NCBI RefSeq assembly: GCF_024125425.1
Contig: NZ_JAMXWN010000006.1
Span: 1 to 64,000, forward strand
Direction: 5' to 3'
From: Sporolactobacillus kofuensis
Lineage (GTDB): Bacteria; Bacillota; Bacilli; Bacillales; Sporolactobacillaceae
DNA length: 64,000 bases
Within the stretch, counting starts at the first letter, position 1; the number at the start of each line of letters is the position of its first letter. Positions 46,171 through 54,430 of this stretch are shown here, one piece after another. The translations under genes and the position numbers were made by a program. A model generated the notes under the pieces. It saw only the letters and a program-made list of their open reading frames with translations. It made no database searches and was not told the DNA's origin.

Positions 46171-47631
46171 ATGCAAAGCCACCGAATTTCCGTTATTGTG
46201 AAAAATCAACCGGGCATTCTTGCACAAGTTTCCCAGTTGTTTGGCCAATCAGGCATAAATATAGATGCGTTATCTGTCGGCACTTATAAAGAAATCCAGA
46301 CCTCAAGAATGAAAATCTCTTTGAAATCAGAACAAAATGTTCTTGAGAAAGTGATCACACAGCTTGATGGTTTAATGGATGTCATTCAAGTAAAAGTCGC
46401 TCATCCTGCGCTTTCGAGAAATGTGATCAGCAGTAAGCTTAGCGCGCTTTTTTCGAAACCAGTTGTCGCCTTTTGGTTAGTCGCGTATAGCCTATTCATT
46501 ACGCTGCTTGGGACAAATATTCCTTCGCCGCTGCTCGCACTTTATCGGACCCAGTGGCATCTAACGGCAGGGAGTGTCACATTGCTGTTTGCTATTTATG
46601 CACTGGTCGTCATTCCAACGATTATTATTTCCGGGCAGTTGTCCGATCAATTAGGAAGAAAGAAATTGCTGATTCCCGGCGTTTTCTTTACTGTTTTTGG
46701 ATCTTTGCTGTTTGCATTCTCCACAAACTTCACGATGTTGCTCCTTTCAAGGATCTTCCAGGGGATTTCTGTTGGGATGCTTAATGGTGTGGCCGTCGCT
46801 GCCTTAACTGAACTCGATCCAAAGCAGAATCGGATTAAGGCGGCGTTTGTCGGTTCCATGGCAGTGACAATAGGTAATGCACTTGGCCCGGTATTATCCG
46901 GTCTTCTTGGCGAGTATGCACCTTTTCCAATGAAACTTGCCTACATCGTTCATATGTTCCTAGCGATTCCAGGTTTTATCGGTTTATTTTACATGCGTGA
47001 GCAAATCAAACGTTCCGGGATGATCAAGCTTCACCGTCCCGCTGTTCCATACACTATTATGAAACGCTTTTATCTTTCGGGCATGACCTCATTCATCGCA
47101 TGGTCGATCATGAGTTTGATGTTGTCAATTATTCCAAGTTATGCCGACGAGTTAGTCGGCAGCGCAAATTTAGCGGTTGCCGGTGTGATCGTCGCACTTG
47201 TTCTGAGCGTCTCGACGATTAGCCAGATTGTTCTCAAACGCTTGCCACTACAACAGCTGTCAATTGTAGGCTTTATCGTGATGATTGCGGGTCTTGTTGC
47301 ACTTGTTGCCGTATTGGAAACGAAGTCGCTGATCTTTCTGTTCCTGACCACTGTGTTGATCGGTTTTGGTCACGGTCCTGCTTTTGCTGGAAGTCTTGCG
47401 TTGACCAATCATATTTCGCCGAATGAATCACGCGGCGACATTATTGCCTCTTTTTACCTGTTGACCTATCTTGGCGTCAGCCTTCCGATCCTCGGACTCG
47501 GGTTTGTTGCGCAATGGATCGGGCTGACCGGTGCGATCATTCTCTATACTCTTTTAATGACAGTTATGATGCTGGTCGGTATCGTGTTCTGGATTGCAGA
47601 CCGGAGAAATGCGTACAAAGAGGAACAATAG
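46171..47631 (+). CDS. MFS transporter with an N-terminal ACT domain
   Basis: A 486-residue continuous frame with two parts. Residues about 4-78 are an ACT domain of the acetolactate-synthase small-subunit type (IlvN/IlvH): RISVIVKNQPGILAQVSQLF, then GINIDALSVG and SRMKISL. Residues about 90-480 are a 12-segment MFS transporter with the signature SGQLSDQLGRKKLLIP between helices 2 and 3. ACT domains bind amino acids, so uptake or export may be gated by one, perhaps branched-chain. GAAAGGGG precedes the ATG. Probable control by the divergent LysR protein. The MFS alone would be a common drug or metabolite exporter type. Confidence 0.82.
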   Translation: MQSHRISVIVKNQPGILAQVSQLFGQSGINIDALSVGTYKEIQTSRMKISLKSEQNVLEKVITQLDGLMDVIQVKVAHPALSRNVISSKLSALFSKPVVAFWLVAYSLFITLLGTNIPSPLLALYRTQWHLTAGSVTLLFAIYALVVIPTIIISGQLSDQLGRKKLLIPGVFFTVFGSLLFAFSTNFTMLLLSRIFQGISVGMLNGVAVAALTELDPKQNRIKAAFVGSMAVTIGNALGPVLSGLLGEYAPFPMKLAYIVHMFLAIPGFIGLFYMREQIKRSGMIKLHRPAVPYTIMKRFYLSGMTSFIAWSIMSLMLSIIPSYADELVGSANLAVAGVIVALVLSVSTISQIVLKRLPLQQLSIVGFIVMIAGLVALVAVLETKSLIFLFLTTVLIGFGHGPAFAGSLALTNHISPNESRGDIIASFYLLTYLGVSLPILGLGFVAQWIGLTGAIILYTLLMTVMMLVGIVFWIADRRNAYKEEQ

Positions 47632-47707
47632 GAAAGCTTTCCTTTGCCGCAATGCCTAGGGCAAAACCGATGAATGCACGCGAAACCAACATCCGATCAT
47701 TAAAGAA

Positions 47708-47745
47708 ACAGGAACCGGATACTTCTATCCGATTCCTGTTTTTTA
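47708..47745 (+). terminator. Terminator after the ACT-MFS gene
   Basis: ACAGGAACCGGATA pairs with TATCCGATTCCTGT across a four-base loop, then six T. Confidence 0.9.
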
Positions 47746-47787
47746 GCCAGTTCTCATTAAGGGTCGTGTTCTGAAAAGATAGTCACA

Positions 47788-47919
47788 TGTGGATAACTTT
47801 TTTTCTAGAGCGAAAAAAGCACATATCCACAGAATATGTGAATAAGTGCGCGTTCCCACTGGATAAATTGAGGATAACTTGATAATTGTGTGCATAAGTG
47901 TAATGAAAACTGTGGATAA
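47788..47919 (-). promoter_or_regulatory. Cluster of DnaA boxes
   Basis: Four perfect TTATNCACA boxes in the same (minus) orientation lie within 132 bases: TGTGGATAA at 47788-47796 and 47911-47919, TGTGAATAA at 47837-47845, and TGTGCATAA at 47889-47897. Two near matches are at 47823-47831 (opposite orientation) and 47869-47877. No dnaA or dnaN gene is nearby. It resembles the DnaA-box clusters that titrate DnaA in B. subtilis; that function is inference. Confidence 0.75.
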
Positions 47920-47921
47920 CC

Positions 47922-48202
47922 TTAATTTTTAGATGCATCAAATTCCATTTGTGCAACGGTCCACTTCTCCATCAATTTGTAGAATTGTAACTGATTATCC
48001 TCGATTTCTCATCGAATTTCTTTCGTGTTCATCGTATCTTTAAAAACATCCGTCACCAGCAGCTTAAAGTGGTAACGTCCAAATAAATCCTCTGAACGGT
48101 GCACCCTTGTTCTTCTGCCCCTTTCAAGACAGTAGTAAGCATTTGTGCCGTCAGACCATCCGGATTATTGGCACCGAGAATGCCGATCACATGAATCGTC
48201 AT
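47922..48202 (-). pseudogene. Decayed NADPH-dependent FMN reductase/flavodoxin-fold gene
   Basis: It starts with a good ribosome binding site (AAGGAGAAAGG) and ATG at 48202 overlapping the DUF488 stop codon. The first 40 codons (IGILGANNPDGLTAQ, GAEEQGCTVQRIYLD) match the start of NADPH-dependent FMN reductases. A stop then follows. In another frame appear pieces of the C-terminus (EIEDNQLQFYKLMEKWTVAQ). The middle of the gene, over half its normal length, is missing. An internal deletion with frameshift is the simplest reading. Confidence 0.7.
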
Positions 48203-48567
48203 GACCTTTCTCCTTGCTTTTTAATGAATTCAAGCAGTACACATGCGTGATTGCATGTCGGACTTTTTGCTGCGTAAAGCAGTGTTACCGTCTTCGTATG
48301 GCTCAGCTTCATGATTGTCTCAACACCGCGCTGCTTCTCTTCGTCTTCAGTCAGTTCCTTTTGATATGCCTCTTGAAAACGCGCGAATTTCGACGGTTCA
48401 TGATTGAACCATTTTCGTAGTTCAGGACTTGGTGTGACGGACTTCATCCAATCATCGAGGTGGGCGCGTTCTTTCGATATACCGCGTGGCCAAATACGAT
48501 CGATGAGCATGCGCAAACCGTCAGAGTCCTGCACCGGTTCATAAATACGTTTAATCTGAATGCTCAT
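48199..48567 (-). CDS. DUF488 family protein (YeaO-like)
   Basis: A 122-residue cytoplasmic protein. Family features are IQIKRIYEPVQDSDGLRMLI, DRIWPRGISKE near residue 25, WFNHEP near 55 and the C-terminal VTLLYAAKSPTCNHACVL. The biochemical function is unknown. Start 48567 has AAGGA upstream; the longer frame from 48591 does not. The stop overlaps the next (decayed) gene as ATGA. Third gene of the cupin-ferredoxin-DUF488 series, so possibly tied to redox stress. Confidence 0.85.
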   Translation of the reverse strand: MSIQIKRIYEPVQDSDGLRMLIDRIWPRGISKERAHLDDWMKSVTPSPELRKWFNHEPSKFARFQEAYQKELTEDEEKQRGVETIMKLSHTKTVTLLYAAKSPTCNHACVLLEFIKKQGERS

Positions 48568-48597
48568 TGCCAGTCCTTCTTTTGAAGCCAATCTTCT

Positions 48598-48870
48598 TTA
48601 TTTATTATCATCCGAACGAACATCTGCGTCAAAAGGATGGTCAGAAACAAGGATCGATTCGGTTGGACATCCGTCATAAGCGTCTTCAAGATCCATAAGC
48701 AGTTCCTTAGGAATGGGTTTAATGCCTTTATTCTCGTCGATAATTGAAAAGGCAAGTCCGTTCTCGTCGTAATTAAAAATATCGGGGGCTGCCATTTCGC
48801 ATGCGCCGCAGGAGATACAGGTATCCTTATCCACGCGTGTATACTTTTTTTCTTCCGGCTGAGTGCTCAC
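48598..48870 (-). CDS. fer: [4Fe-4S] ferredoxin
   Basis: A 90-residue ferredoxin of the Bacillus Fer type. The cluster-binding cysteines are Cys18, Cys21 and Cys24 in DTCISCGAC, plus the distant Cys in DGCPTESI. The sequence around [11 protein letters not shown] also fits. Start at GTG 48870 has GAGGAGGTAA seven bases upstream; the in-frame start at 48906 adds residues absent in the family. Electron donor to unknown partners, in an operon with cupin and DUF488 genes. Confidence 0.92.
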   Translation of the reverse strand: MSTQPEEKKYTRVDKDTCISCGACEMAAPDIFNYDENGLAFSIIDENKGIKPIPKELLMDLEDAYDGCPTESILVSDHPFDADVRSDDNK

Positions 48871-48899
48871 ATCGGTTACCTCCTCATGGTTTGTTCCGC

Positions 48900-49214
48900 T
48901 CAACATCCGCGTACACTACCGGTGGCACGTGCCGATTTAATCAGTACGACGTCACTGTCTTCTTCAGCGCGCACGGCATGCAGTTCTTTAGCGTTCAGAT
49001 GCACCAGCTGTCCTGGGACAAGGTGCTCCGATTGACCGGAGGCCGTAAAGACAATGGCACCGCGCACGGGAACAACCGTGACTTCCGCATCGCCGCCATG
49101 GTGTTCGGGAATTTCCTGTCCTTTTTGCAGGGACAAATGCATGATTGTCTGGAAGTCATCTTGGTAAAGGCGTTCTTTAAGTGTAGTTCTATTTTGACAG
49201 GTTAGCAGTTGCAT
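48900..49214 (-). CDS. Cupin-domain protein
   Basis: A 104-residue single-domain cupin. The first motif includes [17 protein letters not shown] near residue 36 with metal-binding His residues, and the second [13 protein letters not shown] near 75-85. Small cupins of this kind accompany Crp/Fnr regulators in stress-related clusters, but no reaction can be assigned. GGAGCGATC precedes the ATG. First gene of the minus-strand operon, divergent from the Crp/Fnr gene. Confidence 0.82.
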   Translation of the reverse strand: MQLLTCQNRTTLKERLYQDDFQTIMHLSLQKGQEIPEHHGGDAEVTVVPVRGAIVFTASGQSEHLVPGQLVHLNAKELHAVRAEEDSDVVLIKSARATGSVRGC

Positions 49215-49305
49215 GAGTGATCGCTCCTTGTATATAAAATAAGGTATCTTTGCTTTAATTGAGAAAACCTATCATTTATACTATAGAAAAGCGAAGAAAA
49301 CGAAT

Positions 49306-49319
49306 ATGATCCAGATCAA
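49306..49319. promoter_or_regulatory. Candidate Crp/Fnr box
   Basis: ATGAT-CCAG-ATCAA, one base from the FNR-type palindrome TTGAT-N4-ATCAA, in the 150-base space between the divergent cupin operon and Crp/Fnr gene. TATACTAT at 49277 may belong to the promoter. Confidence 0.6.
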
Positions 49320-49365
49320 GTTGCCGTAAAAAGCAGGGATTTTTTCGGGGGAAGGAGCGGTACGT

Positions 49366-50025
49366 TTGCCCGAATTGGAAGCAATTGGATGGTTCCAGGG
49401 GCTTTCACAGGAAGCACTGGACCAGATCAGAAGAAACGGGACGTTCGAAACGTTTCATGAAAAAGAAATCATCTTTTTGCAGGACGACGTGCTGACCCAT
49501 TATTTCTTTGTGGTGAGCGGTCTTGTTCATGTCTTTCATCAAAATAAATTAGGAAAAAAGTGGATTGTCAGTCTTTTTTCACAAGGCGATCTGTTCCCGC
49601 ATACGGGGCTCGCGGACCAGGCAGCGGTTTATCCGGCGAGTGCAGAAGCACTAGCAGCCAGTACTCTTTTTGCGATAAAACAAGAACGCATGCATGAACT
49701 CATGCACCATTATCCGTTGATCCAGCAGCAGCTCACACGTTTTCTGGCCATGAAAAGTCAGGAACTGATCAACCGGTACTCCAATTCAGTACTTGAACCG
49801 GCACTTGTTCAGCTCGTTTCGCTGCTCAAGCACCTTGCTCAAAAATCGGGTGTTCCAGCATCGGATGGCTGGGTACTTATCCCGGATCTAATGGCTGAAC
49901 AGGATATGGCGGGGTATATTGGCGTTACACCGGAGACGATCAGCCGTCTGCTCAATCGTTTATACCGTGAGCGGCGTGCCAAATCTGCCGGACGGGGGAA
50001 GATTTACATTAAAATTGAATGCTAA
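49366..50025 (+). CDS. Crp/Fnr-family transcriptional regulator
   Basis: A 219-residue regulator with an N-terminal cyclic-nucleotide-like sensor domain (about 5-120; FETFHEKEIIFLQDD, LFSQGDLFPHTG) and a C-terminal HTH_Crp with MAEQDMAGYIGVTPETISRL near residue 185. There is no N-terminal or C-terminal cysteine cluster for an Fe-S centre, so it is not a classical Fnr. The start is TTG with GAAGGAG eight bases before. A palindromic site lies between it and the divergent cupin-ferredoxin-DUF488 operon, its probable target. Confidence 0.88.
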   Translation: MPELEAIGWFQGLSQEALDQIRRNGTFETFHEKEIIFLQDDVLTHYFFVVSGLVHVFHQNKLGKKWIVSLFSQGDLFPHTGLADQAAVYPASAEALAASTLFAIKQERMHELMHHYPLIQQQLTRFLAMKSQELINRYSNSVLEPALVQLVSLLKHLAQKSGVPASDGWVLIPDLMAEQDMAGYIGVTPETISRLLNRLYRERRAKSAGRGKIYIKIEC

Positions 50026-50132
50026 TGTTATGCATCGGTTTAAGCGGAGAATGAGTGTGTAGCAGGGGCTCAATTGCTGATATAATAATAGACTAGGATG
50101 GCGTTATGACAAATAGTAAAGGAGAGTTGCTC

Positions 50133-50690
50133 ATGAATCAGGCTTTGCTTGTTATTGATGCCCAGCAAGCACTCATTGATGGAGATGCTCAAGAACCCGG
50201 TGTTTACAATAAGGAAGTACTGTTTGAAAAGATTAACACAGTGATTGAAAAAGCTGAGCAAGCAGACAGTCAAATTGTTTTTATTCGTGATACGAGCGTT
50301 TGCGGCGGCGAAGGAAGCGGATTTGATGTCCACCCGGCGATTCATCGGCCGGAAGGAGCTCCGGCTTTTAATAAAAGCGCAACCAGCTCTTTTTATCATA
50401 CGCCATTATTAGCGTATCTTAAGGAACGAACCATTGAGCATCTGGTTATCGCTGGATGTATGACAGAGTATTGCATTGATACAGCGGTCCGTATGGCGAC
50501 CGTCAATGGCTTTGATGTGACGCTGGTTGGTGATGCACACTCGACTGCGGATACGCCAACGTTATCTGCAGCACAGATCATCCAGCATCACAATCGGGTA
50601 TTGAACGGCTATGACAATGACGATCATTTCTCGCTCGTTCGGAATTCCGATGAGAATTTGTTTCAACCCATTCACGACAATTATCGTTAA
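50133..50690 (+). CDS. Isochorismatase-like cysteine hydrolase
   Basis: A 185-residue enzyme of the isochorismatase-like family. The catalytic Asp is in LLVIDAQQALIDG at the start, a Lys in FNKSATSSF near residue 80, and the nucleophile Cys in VIAGCMTEYCIDTAVR near 105-120. Such enzymes hydrolyse amides or related bonds, e.g. nicotinamide or biuret. The substrate is not identified. GGAGAG gives start 50133. Spaced 54 bases from panE, and possibly cotranscribed. Confidence 0.88.
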   Translation: MNQALLVIDAQQALIDGDAQEPGVYNKEVLFEKINTVIEKAEQADSQIVFIRDTSVCGGEGSGFDVHPAIHRPEGAPAFNKSATSSFYHTPLLAYLKERTIEHLVIAGCMTEYCIDTAVRMATVNGFDVTLVGDAHSTADTPTLSAAQIIQHHNRVLNGYDNDDHFSLVRNSDENLFQPIHDNYR

Positions 50691-50744
50691 ACGAGTAAGT
50701 AGGCCGCAATGCGGTTAATCAGGGAATGCCAAGGAGAGGTTACG

Positions 50745-51659
50745 ATGCGTCTATTAGTATTGGGAGCCGGCGGTGTAGGTGGATATTTTGGCGGACGTTT
50801 AGCTGAAAAGGGAGAAGATGTGACTTTTCTTGTTCGCAAGAGGCGGAAACAGCTACTAGAGAATAATGGGCTTGTGATCAAAAGTATAAAAGGGGATCTT
50901 GCCATTAACCCCAAATTAATCACTAAATCAGATACAGCAGACCCGTTTGATTTAGTGCTCTTTTCAACAAAAGCTTATCATTTGGAAGAAGCCATAACCG
51001 ATTTGAAGCCATTTGTCAGCGAACAAACTGTCATTTTGCCACTGTTGAATGGGGTTGCACATCTGCCGCGGCTTAAAGAAGCGTTTGGCGATGATCAGGT
51101 CATTGGCGGATTATGCTTCATTGAAACAACATTAAATGAGGCAGGAGAAGTCGTTCATACGAGTGCATTAGATCGGCTTGTATTCGGCGAACCGGATCAT
51201 CCGGATACGGATCGGATTCGGCGCATTAACAATGCATTGAGCGGCACCAAAGCAGAGTTTGTCCAAAGTGATCATATCATACAGGATATGTGGCATAAGT
51301 ACTTATTTATAACGGTTATGTCAGGTGTAACGACACTTATGCGTGCGCCGATCGGACCGATTCGCGAAAGTAACGGCGGGCGGGACTTTATTCGGCAGCT
51401 GTTTGAAGAAGTTGTACAGATCATGACCGCATATAAAGCGCCGATTGATGATCAAATTGTTGCGATGCATATGAAGTTGATCGACCAACTCGGGTATGAT
51501 ATGAAATCGTCAATGCAGCGTGATATGGAGAAAGGTTCTTTAATCGAAGCTGCACACTTGCAAGGCTATCTATTGGATTTGGCAAAAGAATTCCATGTAG
51601 AAACGCCGCTGTTAAAAACTGTTTACCAAAACTTGAAAGTGTATGAAATGATGCGGTGA
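50745..51659 (+). CDS. panE: Ketopantoate reductase (2-dehydropantoate 2-reductase family)
   Basis: A 304-residue NADPH-dependent reductase. LVLGAGGVGGYFGGRLA begins the Rossmann fold, FSTKAYHLEEAI lies near residue 75, and the C-terminal helical domain includes SSMQRDMEKGSLIE near 245. PanE makes pantoate for coenzyme A; paralogues of the family are common, so this could be another hydroxy-acid reductase. AAGGAGAGG precedes the ATG at 50745. No panB or panC adjacent. Confidence 0.82.
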   Translation: MRLLVLGAGGVGGYFGGRLAEKGEDVTFLVRKRRKQLLENNGLVIKSIKGDLAINPKLITKSDTADPFDLVLFSTKAYHLEEAITDLKPFVSEQTVILPLLNGVAHLPRLKEAFGDDQVIGGLCFIETTLNEAGEVVHTSALDRLVFGEPDHPDTDRIRRINNALSGTKAEFVQSDHIIQDMWHKYLFITVMSGVTTLMRAPIGPIRESNGGRDFIRQLFEEVVQIMTAYKAPIDDQIVAMHMKLIDQLGYDMKSSMQRDMEKGSLIEAAHLQGYLLDLAKEFHVETPLLKTVYQNLKVYEMMR

Positions 51660-51761
51660 ATCCGGCAGACTTTTCCCATACGCACCTAATCTTGATTGAA
51701 TAGGAAATGATTTCAGAACGAGGAGAGGACACCTCAAAAGAATCTGAGCTACCTTCTCAGT

Positions 51762-51862
51762 ACGTAGGGGGAGAGACTCCTGCGGAAGTGATTCGATGAT
51801 TCAAGCAAGGGAGACTCCGTAGGCTTTATGAACGTTCTGAGGAGGCTCCCGGATTAGGTAGG
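51762..51862 (+). repeat. Diverged copy of the GC-rich repeat family
   Basis: GTAGGGGGAGAGACTCCTGC, then GGGAGACTCCGTAGGCT and GAGGAGGCTCCCGGATT in the family order. Of the isolated single copies, it keeps the GAGGAGGCTCCCGGA element best. Confidence 0.75.
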
Positions 51863-51916
51863 TAGATTAAATTGGATACCCTTTTGGGACAGCCCCTTTC
51901 AAAGGATGAAATAAGA

Positions 51917-51959
51917 AGGCTGGGAAAGCATTAGGATATACTGATGCTTTCCCAGCCTA
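51917..51959. terminator. Bidirectional terminator
   Basis: AGGCTGGGAAAGCAT pairs exactly with ATGCTTTCCCAGCCT between convergent genes. Confidence 0.9.
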
Positions 51960-51976
51960 TTTCTATCTGATGCCAT

Positions 51977-52609
51977 TTACGCTTTTGCCCGGTTTAGGAG
52001 TTCACTGAGTTGCTTGCGTTCCGCATGTGCGCAGTAGGCAGGTGTTCCATTTTGAAAGCGGAATCCTTCATGAAGTGGCCCGGCATCAACTACATCAAAA
52101 CCGATGGCATCGAGTAGCTCAATGACTTGCTGCTTGGCTTCAGGGTTATCACCGGCGATCGGAAGAGCCCGACGATGTGAATCGCCCTCTGGATTTCCTG
52201 TTGTTTCAATCTCCGATGCAAAAATAGAATTGAATGCTTTGACGACGTGTGCGTCCGGGAAGTGAGCGGCTGTCAATTCGCTCGTTGTCGCAGAGCCGTT
52301 ATCGAGTGCTTCAATTTGTCCATCGCGGCTAGGGTAATAGTTCATCGTATCAATGAGTGTTTTTCCCTTTGTACCGTTCGTGTTCAGCTGTGGCAGTGCG
52401 TAAAGCGGCACAGTGACGACGACGAGGTCACCCTCCTGTGCCGCTTGTTCCGCAGTTGCAGCCTTTGCTTTCGGTCCAAGCTTTCGGATCAAGCCGGCAA
52501 GCGTTTCCGGTCCACGCGAGTTGGACATCACCACGGAATATCCTGCTCGAATCGCGCTTGCTGCAACCGCCTGCCCGATATTTCCACTACCGATAAATCC
52601 GATTTTCAT
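51977..52609 (-). CDS. NAD(P)-binding F420-oxidoreductase-like protein
   Basis: A 210-residue protein with an N-terminal NADP motif (IGFIGSGNIGQAVAASAIRAG) followed by NSRGPETL, then VVTVPLYALPQL and VVKAFNSIFA. It belongs to the NADP oxidoreductase/F420-dependent group; bacterial members without F420 are called NADPH-dependent reductases of unknown substrate. Start 52609 has GAGGAGGACG upstream; a start at 52630 would place the binding site inside the coding region. Single gene. Confidence 0.8.
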   Translation of the reverse strand: MKIGFIGSGNIGQAVAASAIRAGYSVVMSNSRGPETLAGLIRKLGPKAKAATAEQAAQEGDLVVVTVPLYALPQLNTNGTKGKTLIDTMNYYPSRDGQIEALDNGSATTSELTAAHFPDAHVVKAFNSIFASEIETTGNPEGDSHRRALPIAGDNPEAKQQVIELLDAIGFDVVDAGPLHEGFRFQNGTPAYCAHAERKQLSELLNRAKA

Positions 52610-53162
52610 AATGATCGTCCTCCTCTTCATTCATCGGCTTCAGTGTAGCACGCGCCATGATGAGCGTCTAACTTCGTGCTTGGTCATTACAGTTTTGTGT
52701 GTTCAGCATGTCAGCCTATGTCAATTCAGGATTTCCAAAATAACACGTGAGCAAAAATTAACGGTTTAAGAAAAGTTATTTAATTTTAATCATCAGGGAC
52801 AAGTCCATAGGCACTAACTTTTTTCGCCGATGCAGTTCATCAAGACAGTAATTAATCATAATGCGGATTAACCATGTACGTGCGTAATTCAGGATTACGG
52901 ACATAAAATCAGCAAGCTTCTTAGAGAAAAGTTTATATTTTACAAAAGCTCGACTCGATTAGTTTATAAAATACTCTTTAATTATTGGAAATTATATTTA
53001 TAATCAATAATAATCAATTTAATCTGATTATTCCGCTGTTTTCCAAAGACTGACACGAGCTGAATCTGTTATAGAAAATGTATGTTCACCTTTAAAAAGG
53101 AATAAGAGTGAGTTTTATGGTCAGAAAAAAAAGTTCAGCTAAGAAGCGAAAGGAGTGTTCAG
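52610..53162. other. Intergenic region, AT-rich
   Basis: No gene recognised. Around 53000, TAATCAATAATAATCAATTT and TAATCTGATTATT form imperfect palindromes that could be operators for the kinase-aminotransferase operon. Nothing else stands out. Confidence 0.35.
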
Positions 53163-54404
53163 ATGGAAAGTAAAAGTTGTTTTGAGAGGCTATCTTTTGC
53201 AGAAAAAATAAACTATTTACAGACTGTGGCTGAAAAAGCAAAAGCAAGATGGGACAATCCACCATCGTCCAAATTAACATTAATAAACTTTACCGAAAAT
53301 GCGACGTATCGTTTAGAGGTTGAAAATAAAACAAAAATGATTATGCGCGTTCAGCGCCTTGATTACACGACTTTAGATAGTGTAAAGACAGAGTTGAGTT
53401 GGATTGCCGAGTTAAGACGGACAACCAACCTTTCACTAAATTGTCCGTTACTTTCACGGAATAGAAAGTATGTAGAAGTTATTGAAAGCCCCGAGATGAA
53501 CGAAAAGCGATTGGTCGTTTGTTTTAAATTCATTGAAGGCCAATCGCCGGCCGATTCAAGCGATGCGAACGATGATATAGGCGGATTAATCCGTAAGATT
53601 GATTGGATTCCGGATACACTCACGATACCGGTATTTAAATTGGCCGCATTGGTGCAACAGAATTTAGGCCATTCGAAAAAAAGCACGCTTCAAGCGTCAG
53701 ATCGCCAACTTTATCGCAAGGTGGGCAAGATAGCCGCAACACTACATACACGGGCCATCGAGTGGAAAGATCCTGACTTTTTTGAACGAATGGAGTGGAA
53801 TTTCGACGGCACTTTCGGTAAGAACTGGAACAACTTCTATGGGGTGAGTTACCGCTCGCGTCAGTGGTTGTCACAGAAAGACATTTCAATCATTGATCAA
53901 TGTGTCGATTTGATCAAAAAGAGGGTTGAAGCGTACGGTAAAGCACCAGATCGGTACGGAATGATTCACAGTGATTTACGGATGGCTAATATGTTAAAAA
54001 ATGGAGATGAAATAACTGTCCTTGACTTTGATGATTGCGGCAAAGGCTGGTTCATGTATGATATTGCCAGCGTTGTTACTTTTATGGAGCACCGGACGGA
54101 TTTGTCTGAAGTGATAAAAGAATTAATCGGCGGATACGAATTGGTTCGTAAGCTTTCGGATGAAGATAAGCAAGAAATCGGTACCTTTATTATGATGCGA
54201 AGAATCGGCATGTTGCAAAGCTTAATTTCTCGAATAGGTAGCGTCATTCCGGGAAGCGGTGAATCGCAAGTGCTTACACCGGAAGTGCTGGCTTTTTATG
54301 CAAAAGGCACCGCTATTTTAGCAAAAAAGTATTTGAAGAATTTCGCGTCTAGGCCGGATCTCACGGCGATACCTGCAAAACATTATCGCGTTTCTCAACA
54401 ATAA
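53163..54404 (+). CDS. APH-fold small-molecule kinase
   Basis: A 413-residue protein of the aminoglycoside-phosphotransferase/choline-kinase superfamily. The nucleotide-binding lobe has FTENATYRLEV and MRVQR; the catalytic loop is MIHSDLRMANML (about residue 268) and the metal Asp is in VLDFDDCGKGWFMYDIA (about 288). No resistance-type features. AAAGGAG precedes the ATG. It is 26 bases upstream of a class III PLP enzyme. Kinases of this fold paired with such enzymes occur in hydroxylysine and related amino-alcohol breakdown, which is the inferred role. Confidence 0.8.
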   Translation: MESKSCFERLSFAEKINYLQTVAEKAKARWDNPPSSKLTLINFTENATYRLEVENKTKMIMRVQRLDYTTLDSVKTELSWIAELRRTTNLSLNCPLLSRNRKYVEVIESPEMNEKRLVVCFKFIEGQSPADSSDANDDIGGLIRKIDWIPDTLTIPVFKLAALVQQNLGHSKKSTLQASDRQLYRKVGKIAATLHTRAIEWKDPDFFERMEWNFDGTFGKNWNNFYGVSYRSRQWLSQKDISIIDQCVDLIKKRVEAYGKAPDRYGMIHSDLRMANMLKNGDEITVLDFDDCGKGWFMYDIASVVTFMEHRTDLSEVIKELIGGYELVRKLSDEDKQEIGTFIMMRRIGMLQSLISRIGSVIPGSGESQVLTPEVLAFYAKGTAILAKKYLKNFASRPDLTAIPAKHYRVSQQ

Positions 54405-54430
54405 GAAATGAATGAACGGGAGGATCTGTT

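Noticed and set aside
47788-47919. Chromosomal replication origin
   Set aside because: No dnaA, dnaN, recF or AT-rich unwinding element is adjacent; a DnaA-box cluster outside oriC is the safer reading.
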